Assembly (NCBI GenBank): GCA_949752735.1
Contig: OX457046.1
Span: 34,419,555 to 34,483,554, forward strand
DNA from: Lumbricus terrestris
Lineage: Eukaryota > Annelida > Clitellata > Crassiclitellata > Lumbricidae
Direction of reading: 5' to 3'
DNA length: 64,000 nucleotides
The number at the start of each line of letters is the position of its first letter. Within the stretch, counting starts at the first letter, position 1. A program made the translations under genes and the position numbers. The notes under the pieces are model-generated. The model worked only from the letters and a program-made list of their open reading frames with translations. It ran no database searches and was not told where the DNA came from. Below, piece after piece: positions 23,169 through 35,204 of the stretch.

Positions 23169-26100
23169 ATGAGTAGTAATAGGCATGGTCAGACACCCGG
23201 AGATGTATTTCAAGGCGATCAAAGAAATGACGGGTCGCCAAATCCGCTTTACTTGGCCACATCGCAATCTGAACATTCAACTCTAAGTAGACACAGTAAA
23301 CCGACTTTAGCAGAAGTGAGCGCCTCCTCTCGCGCCAATACTGGGAACTATGACGAGCATCGTCAGCATCAGGAGAGAGACAAACGCCACGAGCACCGCC
23401 CCCATCACCAACAGCAGTCACATACGAGTCCCCGTTACAATACTTTGGGCCATGAAAGCTCCGTGACGTTAGATAGACCAGACTCACATACGTGGGATCG
23501 CCATGCGGCCGGTAGAACGGCGATTGGTTCCCCAGGACGTTCAGCTGTTGTAGCACCAACATCCGCCACTGTAGCTAGTATGCACGAAGAGTCGCCTTCA
23601 AAACCATCTAATTTGTCAGAAGAAAAACCTCCGCCAGCAGCAAAGGCGATGCAAGCAAGAACCCTTCGACTGTCTCTCGGAGCATCTACGGATCTACCAA
23701 AGGAACCACGCATGATTCCATCGGTTAACTGTCCAGAAAAAATTGTAAGTTTGATGGGACAATTCTTCAAGTAAATTCAAGTCGAGAAAAATAAATAAGA
23801 TCACTAATTTCACAGATAGAATGTTTTGGTGCAGTGGGTCATAATGCTGAGCAGTTTGCCAAAAAGTGAATGAAAGAAGCAAGTTGACAATTTTATGGAA
23901 AAGGAAAGTAATATGGCCAGCATTACTGTCATCTCCTTCATCAACACTTCTGAACACTCAGAATACTCGGCTGCTGTCCTGGTGGAATTTATTTAACTTG
24001 ATCATTTCTCTTTATTTTATATTTAATTAGTTTTCACAGAGAGCTCCAGTGTTCCACTATGTATGACAGAAATAGAGAAGTCGAGTTGTGCAATATTTTT
24101 TTCTGTCTAAATCCTTGCATTCCTGAATGCTAAAAAACCATGCTAGGATTGTTGGAAGCGTTAACTGGTGTCTTCTAGTACCATATTAGACTTTCGTACA
24201 TGTTGCTTTTGATGTCTACAGGTCTTGTGTTTGGACGTATCGAAAGAAATGGAGAGCTTGTCGTTTAGAATGCGAAACGGGTGAGATTTGAATTGTATTT
24301 CATATACGTAATGTCAAAGTATATTGTTTGCATTGTATACTGATTATGTATGCATGCATGTATGTGCGTATATCATCATCATCACCGAGGGCTCATCGCT
24401 CGTAGGTGCCTGACGCCATTTTCACCATGTATTCTTCCACTGTTCCCTTTCCGGTACGACGTGGCTCAGCTCTTGCAGTGATGTTCTGCACTGGTCTGTT
24501 AAATGTGAGTATATGCATGCATTTAATAAGATGCTTAATTGAGCATCTGTACATACCTTATTAAAGTGAGGTATGAAGATCTATCTGAGTCTGCACATGT
24601 GTGTTTTCAACAGTGCAAACTTTGCTGAACAGACTGTGCGACAAATGTTCAAACATTATACAAGTTTTACTTCCCCAATCGCAAGTTATTTGAATTAAGC
24701 AGTTAAATTACTCATTAAAAGTCTTAAGTTTAAACCTGAATACTATTTTGATCTGAACGAATGCTTAGAACTAGGTAGTGAAATTCCAAAGTTTATGGCA
24801 AGCCACGGAGAGCATAATAGAGCCCAACAATAACAATAGGGAAAAACAATAAAAACTGCATAATGACATCTTATCAGTTACTGATTGATTATGTTGTTAC
24901 TGTCTGTGTGGTTATGTGAAAAGTGATTACTTATACTGGAACGACTTTTTTGCTTTGTGATTACAGCGACAAAGTGTCTTTCATTACGCTTATCAAAAAG
25001 GCACTGGGAATATTCTTTCGCACAAAGCATATGATGAATTCGAAGCACGAGTTTGCTCTGATGTTTTTAGATACGTCATCCGCATGGGTGAGTCAGATCT
25101 GTTTATTTCTGTCTCATTTCATCTTCTCTGGGTTATGTTCTAAATCTACCAGGTTTTTTTATTCATTCATTCATTTGTTCATTCATTCATTCAAGTAATT
25201 ATATAGCACCTCTTCAAGAAAACTACTCAGAGGTGGTCCCGACTCCAGCATGGCCAAGAAATGACAGTTTTCAAGTGCTTATAGAATGTGTCAGAGAGTG
25301 ACCTAGGGCGCAGGTACAGCTCAAGAGGGAGGCTATTCCATACTGCTGGGCCAACCCTGGTTTTATTCATTCAATCCGTTTTCAAATACAGTGCAAATTA
25401 TAGTTAAGTGAATTATGCAATCTGGGCAATTCTTAAATTGTTTTTTTGTGTGTGATCTGGCACTCATTTTAAATTCACTATTTCCTGAATTATAATAGTG
25501 TAATTAGTATTAAATAGCTGACATTGTTTAACCCAATGCCAGTAAAACTTGCTGAATAATCAGTCGTGTGCAATTTCTTTCAGATGTTTGACTTCTGCAG
25601 TGATCCGATGAAGATCTTAACGATCCTTGAAGATATGACTAAATTGGTTGAATGTGAGCAGTGCGAACTTTCGTCGATCTTTGACGAAATGTAAGTTTTA
25701 AGACGCTTTCAGTTCAGATTAAGTTTTTGTTTCATATTCATTGTAGTTTGCTCTTTTTCTATCAGTCGTCAACTGGTACCAGTATATAGTCTGTGGTTTG
25801 GTCATCATTGTCACTCTTCTCTGGGTGCACAGCGGCATTGGCTCTACGTTCCTCCGCTCAGGGTTAACTCCTTACTATCCCGAGCACGAACTGCTCTTAG
25901 ATAGCACTGTGCTTTCTCTGTTATTGGCTCCATGGTATGGAATGGACTCTAGTATCTATTCGCCTTACACCTAGGGTTTGCTCAGATTAGTTTTATCGCA
26001 GCTTTGAAACCATCCTTTTTAACCGAGGTTGGGTCAGGAGTGCTCTTGAAGGGGCACTAGTTTAAATCGCTGAAATGAATGAATTTATAAGGGAAATGAA

Positions 26101-28977
26101 TGAATATCTTATGTTATCATTATTGGTGGTTTGCCTTCGGTTCTGTCATTATTATTTCAGTTAACCACTGTTGGCTGGGCTGGGAGCACTTCCGAGTAGA
26201 TTTCTTTGAAGAGGCGCTATATAAATTATTGAAATGAATGAATGAATGTTGTACCTAGCCCTGTACGTTAAACTGAGTTAAGAACTATGTCGTGATCACT
26301 AATAACAGACTGGATGCAAGCTGATGGTCGATTAGAAGTTTGCAGTATGGAATTTAATTGAATTTGATTTCTGAATATAGTGAGATATGCAAAAATGCAT
26401 TCTAGACATTTTATGTGAGCCTGGTTCAGCAAGAAGAGTCTGCGTATCTATTTAAGTGATGTCTAAACTGACCAAACCCATCAATTGGTCATAATCACGT
26501 ATTTATATTGTACCTCAGTGGAAACTCTTTGGATGTGCTCACAGGCATGTGATTACGTGGATGGCAACATTCCACACCTGTTTTACTATTTCACTACAGA
26601 ATTGGAACTTGGAAGATGTCTTTTTTGTCTTTTAGTCTCAAGCACATTTCTATTCCGTCTGCTTCGAGCGGTGTACCACCGTACACTGTTCGAGTTATTC
26701 TGATTTACGGCCGGTCAGTCTGTATACCACAACTGAATCGCAAACAAGTAAGTTATGGGTTTATCGTGTACCTGTACTTGCAGTACGGACATTGTGGTCT
26801 GTTCAGCATAACTGTGATCAGGTCGATTATAGGTTTACAACATATTTACATTATACATTCTTGTGAGTTAAGTGTTAAGGAACTAACTGCTGTTGATTAA
26901 TATCAGGCTTTTCAGCTTGCCGTTCTACACAAAATGTGCAGTTCTAAATGGATTTGCGCAGTTGTAGAAGCACTTATGTGCTGTTAAAAATAGTTTTAAA
27001 AAGGTCATTGCCATCCGATTGGGAGTAATATAACATATGCCATAGAGGATGGGAAGGGAAGAATGGGTTTGTGTAGTTCTAAAAATTCCTTTAAAAAGCC
27101 CTGATGTAAGGAGAAGACAATACATGGCCAAACTGAGGAGTGCTTGAACTTGAGTCATGGAGAAGGACTTGCCATTTTGAAATGTAGGCATTCACTGAAC
27201 ATGAGAAACTGCACTTGGCAGAGTAGATCGCTGAGCTGAGAATGAGACATGTCTGTCTTTTGTAGCGTATTCAACCGTCAGGCAGGCAGAAAACGGTATC
27301 AAGCTCTTTTCTTGTCTGTTATGGCGTTAATGAAGAGAGATAAGACTTTGAGTTCTGCTTTATTATCAGGGTCTTGTTATCTCCAGTTTTAGTAAATCTC
27401 GTGTTCCTTTGATAACCCGCATAAAAATTTTAAACAGGGCACAATAGAATTTTTTTGGGTTTCTGCCATTTAAGACTTTATTCATAATCGGATTTTGCCA
27501 TTAGTGTTAAGCTACCAAACCCACTGCGTGTCGTGCTCAGGGCTGTAATCAAGGGTATACGCGGATATATGGCGTATACCCACCTCCGGGAAAAAACGGC
27601 ATCGTATACTCACCGCGAAAAACCAGGGTATACGCGGGTATACAGCGTATACTCACCTCACAAAGAGCATGTGGGTATACGCGCGAGAAAGGCAAAGGCT
27701 ATTCAGGTGTATTTTTCACCAAAATCCAGAGCGAATGACTAAAAAAAAAAAGTCGTCAGAAATTTTGGCGGCGAAAATGGAAAATTTTCATGAGATTTTC
27801 GGCTGACGACTAAAAAAAAAAAAAGAAAAGGTCGTCAGATTTTTCGGACGGGAAAATGGGTAAATTTTTTGCCGGATGACAGCCGTCAGAAATTTTTGCC
27901 CGAAAAAGTCGGTTTTTCTCCCGCTCAGCGTATACTCACCGCAAAATTTACCAGTACAGCCCTGGTCGTGCTACAGTGAGCCGTATTTCGTATAACCTGT
28001 ACCTGTAATCATTCTGCGGTTTGTCAGATTGAGTCATTAAATGAAGTTTATTATTATTTAATGTTTATAAACTTTACGATTTCTGAATCGTGTTTTGACG
28101 TGGTAAATATTACTTATTTTGGCCAAAAGCTCGAGTGTATTACTGTAGTACTGATTTTTTTCTTCTTCAGAATCACAAGGCAGTTGAGTTGTCGAATTGC
28201 TTTGGTATCGACGTACTTTATGTTCATGATCCTCCAAGTGCAGAAAACAATTGTGAGGTAAGTTGTGTGCACGTTCTAATATTGTGTATGTATGTAACTG
28301 TCTTTCCTCAGTCAGTCAGTCATTACAATATCTGTTGCTGTGATTGTCTTGCGTTGGAAGCAGAGGCACTGCACTCGTAATCATAATCGTAAATTTATAT
28401 AGCGCCATTTCAAGAGAAACTCCTCAGAGGCACTCCCGACCTGAGAGCCAGCAGTGCATCATTGAAGTAAGTTCGCAGACAGACATTAACAATGGCCGCC
28501 GTGGTAGGCAGTAAAATGGAGTATGATATTAGCTGCCAGGCAACACCAAGCATTCTCGCTGGAGGAATGACCTCTCTTCAACCTCCCTTTGGCCAAAGTC
28601 AACGTCAGTTACATCTGTCCAATCAAACTTTGTTTCATAAATATCTTGGGTCTTTTTTCTAAATTACCGTGACTGGACTGAGAGCTACTGAGTAGCTTTC
28701 TTGAAGGTGCACTATAAGTCCAATGAATGAATGAATAGGCCTACCTCAAATGCAAGTATAGCTGTCCTTGGGATTTTATTGTGGTTACATTGTATTACAT
28801 TAATTACAACATTTACAGAAAATCTTCGATGTTCTGTGCGATCTGGACGAGCGAGGAACGTCGTACATCTTGGAGGCATCGAAGAATCCAACAAGGGTCT
28901 TTGACTGCATGGCTCAGCTGTTGGCGCATCCATTACAACGGTGTCTTCAACAAGATGTCAACTACTGCCTCGAATAG
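23169..28977 (+). CDS. BABAM1: BRISC and BRCA1-A complex member 1 (MERIT40/NBA1)
   Basis: BABAM1 is the small scaffold of the BRISC and BRCA1-A deubiquitinase complexes, which act on K63-linked ubiquitin in the cytosol and at DNA damage. Seven exons join in phase: 23169-23744, 24222-24280, 24967-25087, 25584-25690, 26636-26747, 28171-28257 and 28819-28977 with stop TAG. The product is 406 residues against about 329 in human; the excess is a long, polar, His/Ser/Arg-rich and probably disordered N terminus (residues 1-185). The VWA-like fold begins at VNCPEKIVLCLDVSKEM and continues through FFRTKHMMNSKHEFALMFL, VPPYTVRVILIYGR and CFGIDVLYVHDP, and ends with DERGTSY and CMAQLLAHPLQR, which is nearly identical to the human C-terminal signature. 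Introns are GT-AG. The gene is head-to-head with NAA15. The first ATG in exon 1 was chosen, but no in-frame stop lies immediately upstream, so the start is less sure than the rest. Confidence 0.93.
26904..27103. mobile_element. hAT-type MITE, family 1 copy (diverged ends)
   Basis: It starts CAGGCTTTTC and ends TTAAAAAGCCCTG, with the internal string ACACAAAATGTGCAGTTCTA shared with 37511-37705. No convincing target duplication remains. It lies in BABAM1 intron 5. Confidence 0.7.
27498..28060 (+). mobile_element. tRNA-headed SINE, 5'-truncated and split by a MITE
   Basis: Matches the 44618-44973 SINE from ATTAGTGTTAAGCTACC through TCAGATTGAGTCATTAAATG to the TTATTATTATT tail. It is interrupted at 27538-27964 by a MITE. 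The tail lies about 110 bp upstream of BABAM1 exon 6. Confidence 0.8.
27538..27964. mobile_element. hAT-type MITE inserted in a SINE
   Basis: Ends CAGGGCTGTA...TACAGCCCTG, with target duplication GTCGTGCT (27530-27537, 27965-27972). The target is the SINE whose uninterrupted counterpart reads GCGTGTCGTGCTATAG at about 44875, so the empty site is known. The interior shares the GACTAAAAAA...GTCGTCAGAAATTTTGG body. Four repeats of GGGTATACGCG lie near the left end. Confidence 0.9.
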
Positions 28978-29098
28978 AAGAGCTCTCAACGTACATTTTT
29001 TCCTTAAAATATTCGGACTGCATTGTGATAATTTCAAGATTTTTCCAACTAATTTGACCATTTAGCGTTGCTGGTAGCGATGATGCTATTGTTGTGTA

Positions 29099-29104
29099 AA
29101 TAAA
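29099..29104 (+). terminator. BABAM1 polyadenylation signal AATAAA
   Basis: A canonical AATAAA lies about 120 nt after the BABAM1 stop codon, in the expected strand and range. About 35 nt later a SINE copy begins, so the natural 3' UTR probably ends in this interval. Confidence 0.6.
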
Positions 29105-29138
29105 AGGACTTTCTTTCATATTTGTTTTGGGTGCACAA

Positions 29139-29275
29139 GGGGTGCGGTGGTGTAGTGGTGGCGTCGTTGCATTGAAGCCGGAAGGTTCGAGGTTCGAATC
29201 CACTTCAAGTCGCCGCGTAGGGACCTTGGGCAAGTCCTTCACTCGCAATTGCTCAGCGCTTTGGCGTGAAACTCC
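29139..29275 (+). mobile_element. tRNA-derived SINE (GGTGTAGTGG family), 3'-truncated
   Basis: Head GGGGTGCGGTGGTGTAGTGG and B box AGGTTCGAATC through GCGTGAAACTCC. It starts about 35 bp after the BABAM1 AATAAA. Confidence 0.75.
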
Positions 29276-31221
29276 ATGTCTGTATCTCTTTTAATCTTTC
29301 TGAAAGTAGGTCCTTCCTTAGCTGTAACCAAGCACCAATTCGAAATGTCACTTTGCTCCGTGTAGATAGAGTGACAACTCTTAAAATGAATTATTTTCAA
29401 ATTATTCTCGTGATGTTACGTTATAAATAAATTAACTCTCAAATTCTTAATCGAAAACTTTTCTTATGTTGCTTTAGCGTTCTTTCAGATGGTTTCATTT
29501 GTAAGAATTTGCGTCTTTTTATGATATTGATTTGTGTGTTATGCTTAAATTCTGATTCCATTTAGTAAATTGCAGCAAGATGAGCCCAGCATAACAGGAC
29601 TTTACATTCGTGTACCGAGTACCCCTGTGTAAAAATGCATGGATGTAATAGGACCAGGAAGTACCGGTAATGGCGTACACTACCGTTGTTTTCTTTTCTT
29701 CCAACTAGAGCTTGTGTGTTAACGCTGTACTTGGTGTGATTGCAGGATATGCTGTGGTACTTGTATGGTACTGTGCTGTGAAGTTGTAGCTTATGTTTTG
29801 TTGGGAGAATTTGATATTTGGTTGGGGGGGGCGTAGGTCGAAGTTGGATATCTTGCTGCTGTTCGTGAGATTCCATCTACCACGTCTTGATGATCTTTTC
29901 CACTTGATTGAACGCCACGTATGGGTGAACCTGGGCTGCACACATTGCAGGGGGTGGCGGGTTGTACGGCTGGCATGTATGGCAATCCGCAGGGCAACTG
30001 CAATAGAACAATTACAATACTACAATACTAGCAGTGTAGACGCTAGATATTTCTAGCCCCAAAATTTTACTTCTAACAGCAATGGCAGTGTGTATATGTG
30101 AATGCATGCAAGCAGGCCTACTCATAATTATGCACTGTTTGTAATGTAAAGTATCCTGTAGTACAGTGTGGGAAGGCCATGATTTCAAGGAAGTCTTTCA
30201 GCTGGCCAAGGAAGAATACCGAAGTCATGGATATCTACTCAAAGCATTGCAGTACCAAATCAAACTGAAAGTTGGCATATATGTACAGTAAACCCTGAAT
30301 GACTTTGCAGATAGTGTGTTTACTTTGACATCTTAAATGAATATTCAGTGGATTACCAAACTTATTACCACTGTGGTCTTGCTACTTCCATACTATGAAC
30401 TAAATACTGACGAATTCTGTGTTGTGCATACTGCTTCTGAAGGGGAGCGTCATAAGGAAAATTTTGGGGGTTTCCATTTCAAGGGTTGGACATAGTCGCA
30501 ATGCACAGAGTTGGGAAAAAATTGGAGATTACTTATTTGGGGGCAGTTTGAACCTGCAAATCCCCTCCCCTCAAACATATTCCCATGAGTCAAGGCTAGA
30601 TGGATTTGACAATGGTGTTCAGTCAGAATTAGCCTAACGTACTGTGTAAATGTTTTCCGATTTAACTAAGCAAGTTTTGAGTTTAGAAGTTGTCATTTTC
30701 TAACTAAGCAAGCTGCAATTTCTATCTAGCTGCTTCACATGGTTTCAGACTTGGTTGCTTTACAGCATGATATTATGATACCTGGATTATCGAAAGACTG
30801 AGCCTACCATTCCTTTGGTGGTGCTGGAACTTCTTTGCAGGGTGGAAGCTTCTTGTCCAGTTTCGGATATGGATGTGGAAAGCGTGGCTGAAATCCTCCA
30901 TATTTGGGTATGGCCATAGCACTAGTCACAAAGAAATTGTATTTATAAAATAACCATCACGGAAACACAGTACTACAGACTACTACCGAGCAGTGTCCTT
31001 GAAGAGGTGCCATATGAATACTTTAATGAATAAATGAAGGAAGGAAAGAAAGAATGAATGAATGAAGTGCCTCCATTGGTGGTCAGGTATGGGCTCACAC
31101 TTGAGCCTGACGAATATGGTTGTTGGGGAACATCCTAGCAATCAATGTTTTTGAGCCTATTATTGCCATGCAGGGCATCTATAAGGCTTGCAGCGATGTT
31201 AGTGCAGTAAATTTATTTCTC

Positions 31222-31446
31222 ATATTTGCTACAACGCCCCTTCAAGCCACTACTCAGGGGGGCTCCAGACTACAGCGCGTACACTACAATGGATTTTCAT
31301 GCTGAAGCGCATGAGCAATTGCGAGTGAAGGGCTTGCTCAGGGTCCCTACACGGCGACGATCGAGGTGGATTCGAACCTGCATATCATTCATTCAACCTG
31401 GCTCCAGGGCACCAAACCTACCACTAGCTAGACCACCACGCCCCAT
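31222..31446 (-). mobile_element. tRNA-derived SINE (GGTGTAGTGG family)
   Basis: Reverse-strand copy with CAACGCCCCTTCAAG at one end and GGATTCGAACC...CCACCACGCCCC at the other; somewhat diverged. Confidence 0.7.
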
Positions 31447-31704
31447 GCACATAAATGAGAAGTAATAACGTGTATAAAGTGGTTTGAGACTTACAATCCT
31501 ATGTTTTTGTATCCCGTAAGGCGGTCTCGTCCTGTCCACTTGTCTGTCTCACATCGCGGCACAATCGGATTAAGGATGTCTTGTATCCTGTAGACAATTT
31601 TCAGGCAAAAATGAAGAGACTCTAAATTGCTTGAATCACATGAATACCATTGCTATTAGCCTACACGCTGCTACTTTTAGCAAAATTCACAGGATGAGAA
31701 TTGC

Positions 31705-31945
31705 TGGGAGGGGTTGACTGGTTTGAGGGGGGTTCAATCCAGTGGTTAAAGTGGTTTTGGTGAGCAGTGGGAACGCCAACTGTGAGCAGTGGTAATGCTG
31801 ATGAAGTTTTATTGGGAACACCCATGTTTCCAGGGTTCCATGCATGGTGAGCAGTGGGAACGCATGCCAAGAAATTCGAGAGCAGTGGGAACGCCGTTCC
31901 CATGTGCTCCCACCCACTTTAAACACTGGTTCAACCCCCATCTTT
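31705..31945. mobile_element. Small MITE with GGGGGTTCAA termini and internal repeats
   Basis: GGGGGGTTCAATCCAGTGG near the left is matched by an inverted CCACTTTAAACACTGGTTC followed by AACCCCC on the right. Inside, GAGCAGTGGGAACGC occurs several times. No target duplication was recognised. Confidence 0.55.
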
Positions 31946-32160
31946 CTTGGGATCCCGTAGTAAAGTCTTTATTACACACTCCAACTCCACATAAATCAAC
32001 GTCTGACCCCAAGGTATTTTAATTCCTACATACACCACCGTGCCCAAAAACACACCACCACATCACACCGTCCCATTTCATGCCAGTAACTTAGAGCAGC
32101 TGCAACTTCTGAATCTAACTGCACGACCTACAGTCACAGAGACACAGATTGCGAACCGAA

Positions 32161-32312
32161 GTGTGTGTGTGTGTGTGTAGGAGTGTGCGTGTAGGTGTGT
32201 GTGCATATGTGTGCATATGTGTGCGTGCGTGGTGTGTGTGAGTGTGTGTGTAGAAGTGTGTGTGTAGAAGTGTGTAGGTGTGCGTGCAAACAGGTGTGCG
32301 TGTGTTTGTGTG
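32161..32312. repeat. (GT)n microsatellite, interrupted
   Basis: GT/GTGTGC tract that borders the stop codon of the small minus-strand gene. A similar tract lies at 55082-55160, and a pure (GT)n at about 51620-51645. Confidence 0.9.
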
Positions 32313-33376
32313 TTACCTGTCGTGATGGTCTCTGTGGACGATAGGGGGACAGATGTTCTTGGCGAGGATGGATCCGGGTGGTGGTGGATGGCACCGTCTC
32401 CTCAGCTCACAGTAGTCGGGTTGATTGATGACGGGGCATCTGTGAGTGGGGCAGATCGGAGGTACCCGGGGTACGGAGAAGTTGGGCACTTGGGCCAGCA
32501 CACAGTTCGCTGTCGCCGGACTTGCAGGACAGATGATCTGCATTCAAAAGAACCATGCAAGGGGTCAGTGTAATTGTTTTAGTTTATTTATTTATGGGGG
32601 GGTGTGTTAACGTAATTTTACAAACTTGAGATGTCGACCAAATGACTAAACAAAGGTTGTAAGAAATTTTGGCAAATCAAAATGGAAAATTTCCTATGTG
32701 AAGATTCAGCCCCCCAAACTGAAATCCTGGCGCCGCCACTGCCTCTGCGTCCTGTATGCTTATGATATTAATGTAATACTAATTTTATAACATACCGTAA
32801 TTTAACCACGTATAGCCTATAGTGTTGTGAAATATCTACTCGACCCAAGGGTGGATACAGAAATTTTCGAAGGGGGGGGCAAAATTTTTGGTCTTGTTGG
32901 TGAGATAAGGGAAAAATGTTGTTGTGCCGCCGAAAAAACTGATGACTATTTTTTTAGTCATCGGAATTTTTTTTTCGACCAATTTTCCGAGAAAAAGATA
33001 CCATTTCATCCACCGCAAAATCGACGGGGGCCACGCCGCGTACGATTTTTTAATAGGGGGCCTGATGTCCTGTTTTTCTCTCCCACTACATTTATTTAAT
33101 GGCTTGTTGAAACCAAATGGGGGCCACGTCCCATGCAATTTTTAAATGGGGGGGGGGGGCATGGCCGGATTGGCCCCCCATGGATCCGCCCTTGACTCGA
33201 CCATTCTTTGAATTAATTTGCAGGATTGAGGCGTATACCGCCTCTATAATTATAAGCGTGTAGGCCCTATGCCTAATTGTACATTTCACATTTACCTGAT
33301 TACGCTGATATTATTAACAGACCTGTGGAACGGGAGGTTTGGTCATAGGAATCCAGTCGACATGTTTCTGATTCAT
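32313..33376 (-). CDS. Unrecognised small Pro/Cys-rich protein, two exons
   Basis: I do not recognise the family. Exon 1 (33376-33323) starts at an ATG with an in-frame stop TAA 18 nt upstream and encodes MNQKHVDWIPMTKPPVPQ, ending CAG|GTCTGT. Exon 2 (32537-32313) follows a good acceptor (TGCAG) in the same phase and encodes 74 more residues to a TAA. The joined product is 92 residues with 7 Cys and about 18 Pro, including PPICPTHRCPVINQ, DYCELRRRCHPPPPG and LAKNICPPIVHRD. There is no signal peptide or membrane segment. The intron contains a 349-bp hAT-like element. The stop sits at the edge of a (CA)n tract, and the bases AG|GTAACA just before it could instead be a donor, so further exons to the left are possible. 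Codon content and phase fit support a gene; function is unknown. Confidence 0.5.
32625..32744. mobile_element. Truncated hAT-type MITE (9082 family)
   Basis: The right terminus ATCCTGGCGCCGCCACTG and part of the body (CAAATGACTAAACAAAGGTTG) are present; the left end is missing. It lies just upstream of exon 2 of the small minus-strand gene. Confidence 0.65.
32846..33194. mobile_element. hAT-type MITE in the intron of the small 32.3-33.4 kb gene
   Basis: Ends CAAGGGTGGATAC and, inverted from the right, CAAGGGCGGATCC; 8-bp duplication ACTCGACC (32838-32845, 33195-33202). The interior includes GATGACTATTTTTTTAGTCATCGG, an inverted version of the shared body. Confidence 0.88.
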
Positions 33377-34592
33377 CTTTTCGGTTTGTGCAGATGTTTA
33401 AGTGGCAATGATGTTTAATGACAACTTCTTCACGGCGCCGTTCAGTACCTTCTGCGAAGATTTCATGCAATACCATTTACAAAAGCAAATAATCTCCCTC
33501 ATTGCAGTAGGCCTACTACAATAACCCTAAACAATAGTCGAAAATATAACTATCCGTCATGCACGATCTTCAGCTCTGCCCATGGCAGTGCCCACCTGTC
33601 TGCTTGTAGCTAGGATATACATTTGCAGACAACATAATCTTTTATACAATAGAAAGCAGACCGGGCTTCTATCCCCTACCCACCCACCAACCCCAACCCC
33701 CGTAACAGCCAACGGGTTAAATCCCTCTCCATCCGCCAGCCTTCCCCTCTGGCTGGCCTTCCATCTACAGACGTGAGCTCTGGCTTATTTCTGATTCCTC
33801 TGTTTTTCACTGGTTCAAGTTGCGCCCGCTCTGCATAGGGATACAAAATTTATAAATGAACGAAAAAGAGTAGCATATTCTTCTTATAGGCCTATAGGTC
33901 TAAACTATAGAGTTAAATAATACAGTTCGTAACTGCCGGATAACTCAGTATGTGGTTATGGGTGCCATAGATTGTCCTAAATAATAATAAATAATAATAA
34001 TATATAAATTATTTTATCACATAATAGATAAAAAAATAAAATAATTATATAACTATAGCTGTATATAGGTCACGTCATTATTTACCTGATAGATTCAGAG
34101 CCAGCGTACATTACAGACGACCGACCAGAGAATGTAAACATCCGTCGATCTTTTATTATACGTCAGTCTAATGATAAATCTAATCGATGACGTCATGCTC
34201 ATACCATATTTTTCATTAGCCTTCTAGGATACGCCACGTCACTCCTAGGCCTATCAGAAAACGTCATCACAACTCTATGCCTTCGCGCTTATTGCTTAGC
34301 ATAATAATTATACAAGTAGCCTATACAACAACAGTACTGTATTAATTAACCGGGGGTCTCTACGCCATAAAAGTAATACAGCGTGATAGTGCTTAGGCCT
34401 ACTGTCGCATACATTACGTAAAGATAGAGGATTATGTTTGCAATGCAATTTAAGCTTGCCACTTCAAACTTTCACACTCGACGTACCGGTAACTTGATTT
34501 GCAACAGCGTTTTTTCCCCCGTTTACCGACAGCATGGGGCGGCACAGGTTAGGCGTCGTGAAGGTAGGTTAGGATCAGGTAGGCCTCGTGAG

Positions 34593-34888
34593 CATGGGCG
34601 GAGACCTAGGGGGGGACAGGGGGGACGGTCCCCCCAATAAAAGTGTTGGGGGGACGGCCCATGCATTTGTCCCCCCCAATGTTTGAGCGTCAAGACTTTT
34701 TTGGCGGCGAAAATAGAAATATTTCGTCGAGATTTGGCCCGGATGACTAAAAAAAAAAAAAAAAGGTCATCAACTTTTTTGGGCGGCGAAAATAGAATTT
34801 TTTTTCGAGATTTCGCCGGTCGTCAGAAATTTTTCGGAAAATCTCGTCTTTCCGTCCCCCCAATTCTCGGCCCAGGTCTCCGCCTATG
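34593..34888. mobile_element. hAT-type MITE with CATGGGCGGAGACCT termini
   Basis: Inverted ends CATGGGCGGAGACCT and CATAGGCGGAGACCT, with 8-bp duplication CTCGTGAG (34585-34592, 34889-34896). The interior has the GATGACTAAAAAA...GGTCATCAAC and GGCGGCGAAAATAGAA strings. Confidence 0.88.
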
Positions 34889-34921
34889 CTCGTGAGGGTA
34901 GGTTAGGCCAATGCATTTGTC

Positions 34922-35204
34922 CAGTGGCGGTGCCAGGATTTGAGTTTCGGGGGGCTGAAGCCCCGCGACAAAATTTGACATTTCCATCCGCCAAAATTTC
35001 TTTTCTTTTTTTTAGTCATCGACCAACATCTCGGGAAAATTTTCCATTTTCGCCGCCAAAATTTCTGACGACCTTTTTTTTAGTCATCAGCCGAAAATCG
35101 TGGGTATTTCAATGTAAAATAATTCAGATGGCCATTTTTTAGGGGGGGTTGAACCTCTTGTAGGGGGGGCTTAGCACCCCCAGCCCCCCCTAGCGCCGCC
35201 ACTG
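34922..35204. mobile_element. hAT-type MITE, relative of 9082-9356, nested in a broken relative of 34593-34888
   Basis: Ends CAGTGGCGGTGCCAGGAT and TAGCGCCGCCACTG. The flanks repeat ATTTGTC (7 bp; an eighth base differs). The surrounding sequence, GCATTTGTC before and ATTTGTCTCCCCTCCAACG...AGTCTCCGCCCAAGGG after (to about 35498), matches the interior and right end of the 34593 element. Confidence 0.8.

Larger units (their letters stand above)
29105..32160. other. BABAM1-small gene intergenic stretch, no gene seen
   Basis: Holds two tRNA-derived SINEs, one SINE tail and a small MITE. Open frames on both strands at 29.5-30.1 kb are short, mutually overlapping and lack recognisable domains. I see no supported exon. 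Confidence 0.5.

Noticed and set aside
29562..30056. Cluster of overlapping open frames on both strands
   Set aside because: Mutually exclusive, short, no conserved motif, and no splice acceptor/donor pairs linking them.
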